Origin: a bacterium
GTDB taxonomy: Bacteria > AUK180
NCBI GenBank assembly: GCA_021162505.1
Contig: JAGGYO010000310.1
Location: 1-6,275 of the forward strand
Reading direction: 5' to 3'
DNA: 6,275 nucleotides
Shown here: positions 1-6,054 of the stretch, one piece after another
Layout: every line of letters begins with the position of its first letter
Numbering within the stretch: position 1 is the first letter of the stretch
Program-made: the position numbers and the translations under genes
Notes under the pieces: model-generated
Databases searched by the model: none
Seen by the model: the letters and a program-made list of their open reading frames with translations, nothing else
Told to the model about the DNA's origin: nothing

Positions 1-81
1 AATTCTTAAATAGTTAAAATTCTCACCTTTCTGGCGACTGTTTTTAAGGGCATTATATTCTTTTAATTTGGGTTCAATGTG
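1..81. other. Left-edge region with no intact gene
   Basis: All three forward frames are broken here: TAA at 7-9 and 64-66 in frame 1, TAG at 11-13 and TGA at 80-82 in frame 2, and a TAA at 13-15 in frame 3. Frame 2 is open from 14 to 79 and would read a hydrophobic, aromatic peptide (for example PFWRLFLRAL), followed by two consecutive TGA codons at 80-85. This is either the end of an upstream gene with a further frame disruption, or a decayed N-terminal part of the DUF4129 gene, which lies in the same frame. The TGATGA at 80-85 also resembles a stop/start overlap joining an upstream gene to the ATG at 82. No convincing promoter or terminator is visible. Confidence 0.4.
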
Positions 82-598
82 ATGAACAAATCGGGAAAAA
101 AAATTCTTTAAAAGCATCGATAATGATAAATTCATTAAGACCTCCATTGTTCTTTTTAAGATAATAATAATATCCTTGGCACTTTTATTGGTCTTTTTTA
201 TTATTAAACCATATTTATATGGTAAAGAATATAAAAAAAGCAAGGGAACAAAAGCGCCTAAAAGCCACTTCTTTTCATCAAATGAACTAAAAGAAAAGTA
301 TAAAGAACATTATAAAAGCAAGAACTATCGCTTGGCTTTGAGATATTATTTTCTATATCTCATTTCTATTATGGAGGACAGCGGAATGCTCTATATTGAC
401 CGCTCTCTCACCAATAATGAATATGTGAATCTGCTTAAAAAAGCGGAGATTGATAAGGGTTTAACAGTTCGGTTCAGCGAGATCGTAAGTATTTTTGAAA
501 AGAAATGGTATGGTTTAATTGATGTTTCTTCAAATGATATTGAAAATTTCTCAGGTGAAATAAACGGATTTTTAGAGGTTATAAATGAAAGTCAATAG
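82..598 (+). CDS. DUF4129 membrane-anchored protein, apparent frameshift near the start
   Basis: The C-terminal domain is recognisable as DUF4129. From the TTG at 176, residues about 45-120 contain YRLALRYYFLYL, then TNNEY (79-83) and FEKKWYG (106-112), all hallmarks of the family. The function is unknown; the domain is usually cytoplasmic behind a membrane anchor and encoded with MoxR and DUF58 genes. No ATG or GTG opens this frame: the longest uninterrupted reading starts at TTG 176, inside the hydrophobic helix and without a ribosome-binding site, so it is unlikely. The frame is open back to 86 and includes the rest of the helix (SIVLFKIIIISLALLLVFFI). An ATG at 82 reads MNKSGKK into an A8 run at 96-103. 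Removing one A would join it to the DUF4129 frame and give a 171-residue protein with one transmembrane segment at about 20-41. The shift could be a sequencing or assembly error, a real mutation, or polymerase slippage. The gene overlaps the next one by 14 nt. Confidence 0.78.
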
Positions 599-1763
599 AA
601 AGTTCGTTATGACCTTCCTCATTGTTTTTCTTATTATCTTTGTTTTAAGTTTCTTTTTATATAAATTCAACGAAAAGACCATGGAAAATCTTTCTTCAAC
701 CATAAAAAATACATATAGATTCGGCGTAAAAGCATTTTATTCATTGCTTAAAGAAAACGAATTAAATGCCATTCCTTTAAAAAAAGCCATTTCGAGAGAT
801 TTAAAAAGCGGTATTTTGTTCATTATCGCACCGGACAAGAAAGACCTCTCCTACAAAGAGATCGAGGCATTAAAAAAATGGCTTTCCAAGGGAAATACAC
901 TGGTCTTTTTATCAAATAAAGGAAATATTTATACGGACAAGAACTATATTTATGAAAGAACATTGATCTCTTTTCTGAAGATACATTCCAATTATCAAGG
1001 GAATATAAAGAATGAATATCGCTATAAACCGATTTTTGAAAATAAATTTACACATAATGTAAAGTCAGTGGTAATTAATTATATGGGAACCACCAATATG
1101 CGTCTCGCACAAAAAACGAGTATTCCCGTTCTTGCAAGCGAAAATAAAAGCAAGATATATTGTAGCAAATATAAAAATGGCCGGGTGTTTTTCTTCCCCT
1201 CGGTCTATCCCATTTCCAATGAGGGTATAAACAAGGAAGACAATCTTTTATTCCTTTTGAACATTATTTACAATGTCCCCCATGAAAATATCTATTTTGA
1301 TGAATACCATCATCATATTTTCGGGAATGTCTTTTATCTTGACCTTAATCAGAGGAGATATATAGGATATGCCTTTTTACTGCTTTTATTGGGATTTATT
1401 TTATTTATTTTTAAAAGTTATAAGAGATTTGGTATAATTTATCCCCTGGAAAGGAAAACCGAGGTTTCAATATTGGAATTTACAAGGGCTTTGGGAAATC
1501 TTTACGCCTTTGCAAAAAAAGATAAAAATGTGTTTATGGAATATTATGATCTTTTCTTAAAACGCTTGGCACACCAGTATGGAATAAGATCGGGAGATAG
1601 AAAAGGCATTTTTAAAATATTGAAGGTGCGAGGAGCAAGCATTTATAATGAATTGATTGCTCTCGATAAAGAATATGAAAAAGTACTGGGTAATTTCAAA
1701 AAGAGAACAATGGTGGAATTTGTAAAGAAATTACAGGCACTTGAAAAAAAATATACATTATAA
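585..1763 (+). CDS. DUF4350 membrane protein
   Basis: This 392-residue protein has a transmembrane segment at about 7-26, an extracytoplasmic region to about 257, a second transmembrane segment at about 259-278, and a charged cytoplasmic tail to the end. The extracytoplasmic part reads as DUF4350. FGVKAFYSLLKE (46-57) matches the opening helix of the domain. A strand-helix-strand block at 77-110 (LFIIAPD, then EIEALKKWLSKGNTLVFLS) has the look of a glutamine-amidotransferase-like Rossmann fold. The conserved FDEYHH lies at 238-243, just before the second membrane helix. No enzymatic activity is established for the family. The tail contains EFTRALGNLYAFAKK, a helical segment usual after DUF4350. 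The start at 585 has AGAGG (574-578) six bases upstream and lies inside the end of the DUF4129 gene. The order DUF4129-DUF4350-MoxR-DUF58 is recurrent in bacteria, so the product probably works with the ATPase encoded next. Domain assignment is fairly sure; the role is not known. Confidence 0.85.
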   Translation: MKVNRKFVMTFLIVFLIIFVLSFFLYKFNEKTMENLSSTIKNTYRFGVKAFYSLLKENELNAIPLKKAISRDLKSGILFIIAPDKKDLSYKEIEALKKWLSKGNTLVFLSNKGNIYTDKNYIYERTLISFLKIHSNYQGNIKNEYRYKPIFENKFTHNVKSVVINYMGTTNMRLAQKTSIPVLASENKSKIYCSKYKNGRVFFFPSVYPISNEGINKEDNLLFLLNIIYNVPHENIYFDEYHHHIFGNVFYLDLNQRRYIGYAFLLLLLGFILFIFKSYKRFGIIYPLERKTEVSILEFTRALGNLYAFAKKDKNVFMEYYDLFLKRLAHQYGIRSGDRKGIFKILKVRGASIYNELIALDKEYEKVLGNFKKRTMVEFVKKLQALEKKYTL

Positions 1764-1768
1764 AGGAG
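1762..1768 (+). promoter_or_regulatory. Ribosome-binding site fixing the MoxR start
   Basis: AAAGGAG overlaps the stop codon of the DUF4350 gene and lies five bases before the ATG at 1774. It supports that ATG over a TTG at 1741, which is in frame but would add 11 residues absent from the usual MoxR N-terminus. Confidence 0.8.
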
Positions 1769-1773
1769 TTCAT

Positions 1774-2727
1774 ATGGAAGGTATTACAAAGGCAAAAGTT
1801 GAAGTCATTCAAAATGAAATGGGAAAGGTAGTAATAGGACAAAAAGAAGCTATCAAGCATTTACTCATGGCATTATTTGCCGGCGGTCATGTTTTATTAG
1901 AAGGTGTTCCGGGTATAGCAAAAACATTGCTTGCTAAAACATTGGCATATGTATGCGATCTGGATTTTAAAAGAGTACAGTTCACCCCCGATCTTATGCC
2001 GTCTGATATTTTAGGTACAAATGTTTTTGATATGAACAAAAGGGAGTTCAATTTTATAAAGGGTCCTATTTTTACAGATATATTTCTTGCGGACGAGATA
2101 AACAGAACACCACCGAAAACCCAATCAGCACTTTTGGAGGCAATGCAGGAAAAACAAGTGACCATAGAAGGAAATGAATATAAACTGGACGACGCTTTTT
2201 TTGTCATAGCAACACAGAATCCCGTGGAATATGAAGGAACCTACCATTTACCGGAAGCCCAGGCGGATAGATTTTTAATGAAGATAAAAGTGGATTATCC
2301 CACATCTGATGAAGAAAAGGATATATACAAAGTGCATACGAATTTCTTCGATATATTTAAAGAGAAACTGAACGATCTGAAAAAGGTGATCTCTCGTGAA
2401 GATATTAAAAAGATCCGAGAAGAGATAAAGAATGTAAAGCTCGAAGAGCAAATATATGAATATGTTAGTGCTATTATTACGGCAACAAGACAATCGCAGC
2501 GTTTAATGCTCGGTGCCTCGCCTCGCGCCGGTATTGCTATCATCATTTTGAGTAAATTGAATGCACTTTTCAATGATCGTGATTATATTATCCCCGACGA
2601 TATAAAATATGTCGCATATCCGGTACTCAGACATAGGATCATATTGAAACCGGAAGCAGAAATGGAATTCATTAATGAGGATAGGGTAATTGATGAGATA
2701 TTATCGGAAGTAAAAGTTCCCAGATGA
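1774..2727 (+). CDS. MoxR-family AAA+ ATPase
   Basis: A complete 317-residue MoxR-type ATPase of typical family length. Visible motifs: Walker A GVPGIAKT (44-51), Walker B with FLADEINR (104-111), sensor 1 ATQNP (146-150), the family signature EGTYHLPEAQADRF with the presumed arginine finger R166, sensor 2 GASPRAG with R251 (247-253), and the C-terminal lid segment PDDIKYVAYPVLRHRI (274-289). All catalytic residues are present, so it should hydrolyse ATP as a hexameric ring in the cytoplasm. Known MoxR proteins act as chaperone-like partners of vWA or DUF58 proteins, in metal-cofactor insertion or membrane and envelope stress functions. Here the DUF58 gene overlaps by four bases (ATGA), which makes that protein the likely partner. 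The start at ATG 1774 is chosen from the AAAGGAG site. The exact substrate cannot be read from sequence. Confidence 0.95.
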   Translation: MEGITKAKVEVIQNEMGKVVIGQKEAIKHLLMALFAGGHVLLEGVPGIAKTLLAKTLAYVCDLDFKRVQFTPDLMPSDILGTNVFDMNKREFNFIKGPIFTDIFLADEINRTPPKTQSALLEAMQEKQVTIEGNEYKLDDAFFVIATQNPVEYEGTYHLPEAQADRFLMKIKVDYPTSDEEKDIYKVHTNFFDIFKEKLNDLKKVISREDIKKIREEIKNVKLEEQIYEYVSAIITATRQSQRLMLGASPRAGIAIIILSKLNALFNDRDYIIPDDIKYVAYPVLRHRIILKPEAEMEFINEDRVIDEILSEVKVPR

Positions 2728-4034
2728 GACCAACCTTTCAGTTTGTATTACTCATTTTTATACTTGCATTTATTACATTTCTCATTCCCATTTTTCCGGT
2801 AGCAGAACTTTTCTTTATCATAATACTGTTTTCAATGGGCATTGCTCTCATAATAGATATTATCTATTTAAGATCTTTCAAGATACCTGAAATAAAAAGA
2901 AAGGTAAATAAAAAATTATCCATAAATATTTTAAAACAGATTGTTATTTCTATTCGGGGTTTCTCACCGCTTTTCTATAAAATGGAAATAACCGATACCC
3001 CTCCCTTGGAGATCATGCTCAAACAGCCAATGGGTTCATATAATTTATTAAAAAAAATAGAGAAGGAATTCATCTATGAAATATTACCATTGAAAAGAGG
3101 GGATTTTTCATTTGAACATATTTATATAAGAATATATTCACCGTTACACTTTCTTTTCAGAACCATAAAAATTAAAAGCACAGAAAAGATATCAATAATT
3201 CCCGATATGCACGAAGTAAATAAGTATGAAGCCCTTTTGAAAAGCGGAACATTGGAAAAAATGGGAATAAAATTAAGCAAACTAAGAGGAGAGGGTTCGG
3301 AATTTGAAAATCTGAGAGAGTATCAAAGAGACGATGATTATAAATGGATCGATTGGAAAGCGACAGCTAGAAAGAACAAGATCATAAGCCGTGAATATGA
3401 ACCTGAAAAGAATCAATCAATTTTCTTCGTGTTGGATGCCGGGCGTAATTTGACAAATAAGGTAAATAATATTACAAAATTTGACCATCTATTGAATACC
3501 GCTGTTCTATTAGCACGCGTGGCGACCAGTTATAATGATCATGTGGGCATTTTGGTCTTTTCGGACAGGATCATTCGGTTCATTCCTCCTGAAAAATTCA
3601 AAAGATCTCCGTCATTGTACATGGATATGCTTTATGATGTTCAGAGCGAATATAAAGAATCAAATTATGAGCTTGCCTATAGTTTTCTAATGACACAAAT
3701 TAAAAAAAGAAGTATGATAATAACCTTTACTGACCTTATGGACGAATATTTTTCGGAAAGGGTCATCAAGTTCAATTCCATTTTTATACCCAAACATTTG
3801 CCATTATGTGTCTCAATTTCAGATTCTCAGTTAATTAAAGAGACAAAAAAAGTAGTGGAGAAAAAAGATGATATATTTGAACATTTTGCAGCTCTCGAGG
3901 TATATAACGATTATTTGAAAACCATTCGCATCCTTTCAAAAAAGGGGATCGAAGTTGTAAGTGTTCCCGCGGAAAAGCTGTCTATTTCAACAATAAATAG
4001 ATATATAAATCTAAAGACAAGGGGTCGTCTGTAA
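2724..4034 (+). CDS. DUF58 domain protein, membrane-anchored and vWA-like
   Basis: This 436-residue protein has two N-terminal transmembrane helices (about 7-24 and 28-48). A beta-rich region to about 185 is followed by the DUF58 core. GEGSEFENLREYQRDDDYKWIDWKATAR begins at residue 189 and runs to about 216, and is the diagnostic DUF58 block with the RxYxxGDxxxxIDW-like pattern. A von Willebrand A-like fold follows, starting at FFVLDAGRNL (234-243). The classical metal site DxSxS is replaced by DAGRN, which weakens or removes metal coordination; this is common in DUF58 proteins. The C-terminal RYINLKTRGRL is also typical. The family partners MoxR ATPases at the membrane, with unknown molecular output. 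Its start overlaps the MoxR stop by four bases and has only a weak GGAAG (2706-2710) upstream, so it probably depends on translational coupling. Identification is firm; function is inferred from context. Confidence 0.92.
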   Translation: MRPTFQFVLLIFILAFITFLIPIFPVAELFFIIILFSMGIALIIDIIYLRSFKIPEIKRKVNKKLSINILKQIVISIRGFSPLFYKMEITDTPPLEIMLKQPMGSYNLLKKIEKEFIYEILPLKRGDFSFEHIYIRIYSPLHFLFRTIKIKSTEKISIIPDMHEVNKYEALLKSGTLEKMGIKLSKLRGEGSEFENLREYQRDDDYKWIDWKATARKNKIISREYEPEKNQSIFFVLDAGRNLTNKVNNITKFDHLLNTAVLLARVATSYNDHVGILVFSDRIIRFIPPEKFKRSPSLYMDMLYDVQSEYKESNYELAYSFLMTQIKKRSMIITFTDLMDEYFSERVIKFNSIFIPKHLPLCVSISDSQLIKETKKVVEKKDDIFEHFAALEVYNDYLKTIRILSKKGIEVVSVPAEKLSISTINRYINLKTRGRL

Positions 4035-4035
4035 A

Positions 4036-4845
4036 ATGAAAGTACTCATAAACGGTAAAGCATATTCTTTTGAAGGTAAAAATGTCAAATTAAAAGCACT
4101 TATTGATAAAACAAAACCCCAGGCAGATCTTTTTATTATTAATGGTTTTCCTGTAAATAATGCTTCACATAAAATATTTCCAAATGATGAGGTCTATTTG
4201 CTGAAAAAAGGAGAGCATTTGTCTATAGATGAAATAGAATCTCTTCTTATTGCCAGACATTCTCCCCGTATACATAATAAAATAAAAAAAGCAAAGATAG
4301 GTATTGCGGGTATTGGTGGTCTGGGCTCTAATTTAATTATGGCACTTGTTCGCTTGGGGATATCAGAGATCACATATGCGGATTTTGATATTGTTGACCC
4401 CACAAATCTCAATCGACAGCATTATTTTGTGGAACATATTGGAATGAATAAAACCGATGCACTTGAAGACATGATTAAAAAGGTTAATCCTCATATTAAG
4501 ATCAATAAATTCAATGAAAAAATAGAAAATAGAAAGGATATAGAAAAAATATTCAAAAATTGTGATATTGTTGCAGAATGCTTTGATAATAAGGTGTATA
4601 AAAAACTCTTGGTGGATGAGATCTCAATGAATTTCCCCGAAAAATATGTTATTTCTGTTTCAGGGGTTGCCGGTTTTGACGATTCTCAAAAAATAAAAAT
4701 ACATCATTTAACAAATAGGGTAACCATAATAGGTGATCTCGAGAATGAAGCAAAGGAAAATATGGGGCTTATGTCCCCCCGCGTTACCGTTGCATCCGGT
4801 CATATGGCGAATGAGATTTTAAATATAATTTTAAATATCTATTAG
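4036..4845 (+). CDS. ThiF family 2 adenylyltransferase with N-terminal ThiS-like domain
   Basis: Residues 1-60 or so resemble a ThiS/MoaD beta-grasp domain (start MKVLINGKAYSF, then FIINGFPVN and DEVYLLKKGE) but lack the C-terminal GG that is activated in true carriers. Residues 65-269 form an E1-like Rossmann domain. They contain the nucleotide loop GIAGIGGLGSN (89-99), DFDIVDPTNLNRQ (116-128) with the ATP-contacting D118, N126 and R127, K139 in the expected catalytic position, and EAFDN-like ECFDN (181-185). This matches the ThiF family 2 group, which adenylates the ThiS C-terminus for thiazole formation in thiamine synthesis. There are only two cysteines (C176, C182), so the zinc CxxC pairs of E. 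coli ThiF are absent. The start lies one base after the DUF58 stop, with AAGGGG at 4019-4024, so it is the last gene of that operon. No thiS, thiG or thiH is in view; action on another carrier protein is possible. Confidence 0.85.
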   Translation: MKVLINGKAYSFEGKNVKLKALIDKTKPQADLFIINGFPVNNASHKIFPNDEVYLLKKGEHLSIDEIESLLIARHSPRIHNKIKKAKIGIAGIGGLGSNLIMALVRLGISEITYADFDIVDPTNLNRQHYFVEHIGMNKTDALEDMIKKVNPHIKINKFNEKIENRKDIEKIFKNCDIVAECFDNKVYKKLLVDEISMNFPEKYVISVSGVAGFDDSQKIKIHHLTNRVTIIGDLENEAKENMGLMSPRVTVASGHMANEILNIILNIY

Positions 4846-4876
4846 GAAACATTATTATACTTGGGAGAATAAAAAG

Positions 4877-4895
4877 AATAATAAAAATTATTATT
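4877..4895. repeat. AT-only inverted repeat upstream of the di-iron gene promoter
   Basis: A perfect 8-bp dyad, AATAATAA (4877-4884) and TTATTATT (4888-4895), separated by AAA. It ends seven bases before the proposed -35 box. The position suits an operator. The composition resembles AT-rich Fur/PerR-type boxes, without matching their consensus well. As a terminator for the upstream operon it would be poor, because the stem has no G-C pairs and no clean T tract follows. Chance is a real possibility in such AT-rich DNA. Confidence 0.3.
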
Positions 4896-4902
4896 TAATA
4901 AA

Positions 4903-4931
4903 TTGTATAAAAAAGAAATTTATGATATAAT
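4903..4931 (+). promoter_or_regulatory. Housekeeping sigma-type promoter with extended -10
   Basis: TTGTAT at 4903-4908, a 17-base spacer, then TATAAT at 4926-4931 preceded by TGA, which gives the extended -10 form TGnTATAAT. The -35 matches consensus in only three of six positions, but the perfect extended -10 compensates. Transcription would start near 4938, only about 14 bases before the ATG at 4952, so the ribosome-binding site sits almost at the transcript's 5' end. This makes the di-iron gene and its follower a separate unit from the upstream operon. Confidence 0.7.
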
Positions 4932-4939
4932 AAAAAAAC

Positions 4940-4944
4940 GGAGG
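4940..4944 (+). promoter_or_regulatory. Ribosome-binding site fixing the di-iron gene start
   Basis: GGAGG lies seven bases before the ATG at 4952. An earlier in-frame ATG at 4946 is only one base from the site and is too close for initiation, so 4952 is preferred and the protein begins MDYKVVE. Confidence 0.75.
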
Positions 4945-4951
4945 TATGACT

Positions 4952-6043
4952 ATGGATTATAAGGTAGTTGAAATTGCAGACAATTATTTTCTTATAAGGT
5001 CTCCCGAACCAGATTTTCACAGAAATACATATGTGAGAATTTTTGAGGGAAATGGTAAGAAAATAAATATGGTAATGGATCCTGGAGGAAGGGTAGATTT
5101 TCAAGAATTACAAAAAATTTATCAGAAATTATTTGGTGGTGTACAGAAGATTAATTTAATTTTTTTAACACACCAAGATCCGGATCTTTCGGGGAATATT
5201 GGAACAATTTTTAATTTATCCAATGCAAGATTAATTACATCGTTTGATACATGGAGACTTGTAAAATCATATGGACTACCAGTAAAAAGATTAATTCCTA
5301 TTGAGAAGTTTTCTTTGAAAAAAATAAAGCTTAGTACTGGCCATATAATCTCTTTTTTACCAGCAAGGTATTGTCACTTTTTAGGTGCTATGATGTATTA
5401 TGATTATGAAGATAAAGTTTTGTTTACAGGAGATTTTTTTGGTGGTCTTAATACAAAAAAAACAGAAGGTATTTTTGCCAATAACGAAAGTTGGGAAGGT
5501 ATAGAGGTTTTTCACAAGCTTTATATGCCATCAGAACTTGCTATTCAAAGAACCATAGAGGGAATGAGAAGTTTCCTTCCTAATCTTCCAGAAACCATTG
5601 CTCCGCAACATGGAGATCTCATTAGCGGAGGTTATATAGAAAAATTTATCAATAAAATGTCAGAACTCAAAGTCGGAATCAATGCATTGGAAGAAAATGC
5701 TCAGAATAAAGACCAGTGGCTTTTAGCTTTTAATCAATTTTTAGCACAATTAAAAGAAGAAATCAGTGAAGAAGAATACAAAATGGTGTCAAGTCATTTA
5801 ATATTGGCAGAAAATTTTACACCTGTTTATGAATTTGACAAAGCCGGTAAAGTGGTTAACACCAAGGTAATGCCAGATATAGCATTTCAAGTGGGGTATA
5901 AAATTTGTCAAAATATTGCCCCGCAACATATCAAGGATAAACTTCACCTATTGGCAGTAATGAGTTTATCAGATGTTGGCTTGGAAATCCCTGAATATCT
6001 AATGCTTCAAGAAGATGAATCTTTTAATGCGGATATTTTTTAA
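4952..6043 (+). CDS. ODP-type di-iron metallo-beta-lactamase-fold protein (flavodiiron relative)
   Basis: A 363-residue protein whose first ~236 residues are the metallo-beta-lactamase-fold di-iron domain of flavodiiron proteins. Candidate iron ligands are H74, D76 and D78 (THQDPDL), H142 (YCHFLGAM), the bridging D161 (FTGDFFGG) and H220 (APQHGD). The H142-D161 and D161-H220 spacings fit the flavodiiron pattern. The usual HxExDH is here HxDxDL: Asp replaces Glu, and the last His is Leu 79. No flavodoxin domain follows, so it cannot receive electrons through its own FMN as FprA/ROO proteins do. This architecture matches oxygen-binding di-iron (ODP) proteins, one of which is a known oxygen sensor in spirochaete chemotaxis. 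Residues ~237-363 form a mostly helical extension that I do not recognise. There is no signal peptide, so it is cytoplasmic. It has its own promoter and strong ribosome-binding site. All ten arginines use AGA or AGG, unlike the upstream operon. The family call is firm; whether it senses or reduces O2 or NO is open. Confidence 0.85.
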   Translation: MDYKVVEIADNYFLIRSPEPDFHRNTYVRIFEGNGKKINMVMDPGGRVDFQELQKIYQKLFGGVQKINLIFLTHQDPDLSGNIGTIFNLSNARLITSFDTWRLVKSYGLPVKRLIPIEKFSLKKIKLSTGHIISFLPARYCHFLGAMMYYDYEDKVLFTGDFFGGLNTKKTEGIFANNESWEGIEVFHKLYMPSELAIQRTIEGMRSFLPNLPETIAPQHGDLISGGYIEKFINKMSELKVGINALEENAQNKDQWLLAFNQFLAQLKEEISEEEYKMVSSHLILAENFTPVYEFDKAGKVVNTKVMPDIAFQVGYKICQNIAPQHIKDKLHLLAVMSLSDVGLEIPEYLMLQEDESFNADIF

Positions 6044-6054
6044 AGGAAAGTAAT

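Noticed and set aside
31..59. Promoter with TATATT at 54-59 and CTGGCG 17 bases upstream
   Set aside because: The -35 matches poorly, and AT-rich hexamers like this are expected by chance.
80..85. TGA read as tryptophan or selenocysteine, which would join frame 2 through to the DUF4129 domain
   Set aside because: TGA clearly ends the MoxR gene in an ATGA overlap, Trp is encoded by TGG throughout, and the frame also has a TAG at 11-13. No Sec insertion element is evident.
1741..1773. TTG at 1741 as the MoxR start
   Set aside because: It lies inside the preceding gene, has no ribosome-binding site and adds 11 residues not typical of the family. ATG 1774 follows AAAGGAG at good spacing.
1774..4845. 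Anti-phage or ubiquitin-like conjugation system built from the AAA+ ATPase and E1-like protein
   Set aside because: There is no E2, JAB peptidase, nuclease or nucleotidyltransferase nearby. The ATPase is a standard MoxR and the E1-like protein matches the thiamine ThiF family 2.
4877..4900. Rho-independent terminator after the ThiF gene
   Set aside because: The stem has only A-T pairs and no T run follows, so it would be too weak; no other hairpin is seen in the gap.
4946..4951. ATG at 4946 as the di-iron gene start
   Set aside because: Only one base separates it from GGAGGT; the ATG at 4952 has normal spacing.
1887..5104. Open reading frames on the minus strand, including 1887-2207, 2275-2493, 2295-2573, 4194-4412 and 4895-5104
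   Set aside because: Each lies opposite or largely opposite a well-identified plus-strand gene, lacks recognisable domains and has no supporting ribosome-binding site.
4952..6043. Beta-lactam resistance enzyme
   Set aside because: The metallo-beta-lactamase fold here carries the flavodiiron-type HxDxD, H, D, H set with flavodiiron spacing, not the HxHxDH zinc motif of hydrolases.
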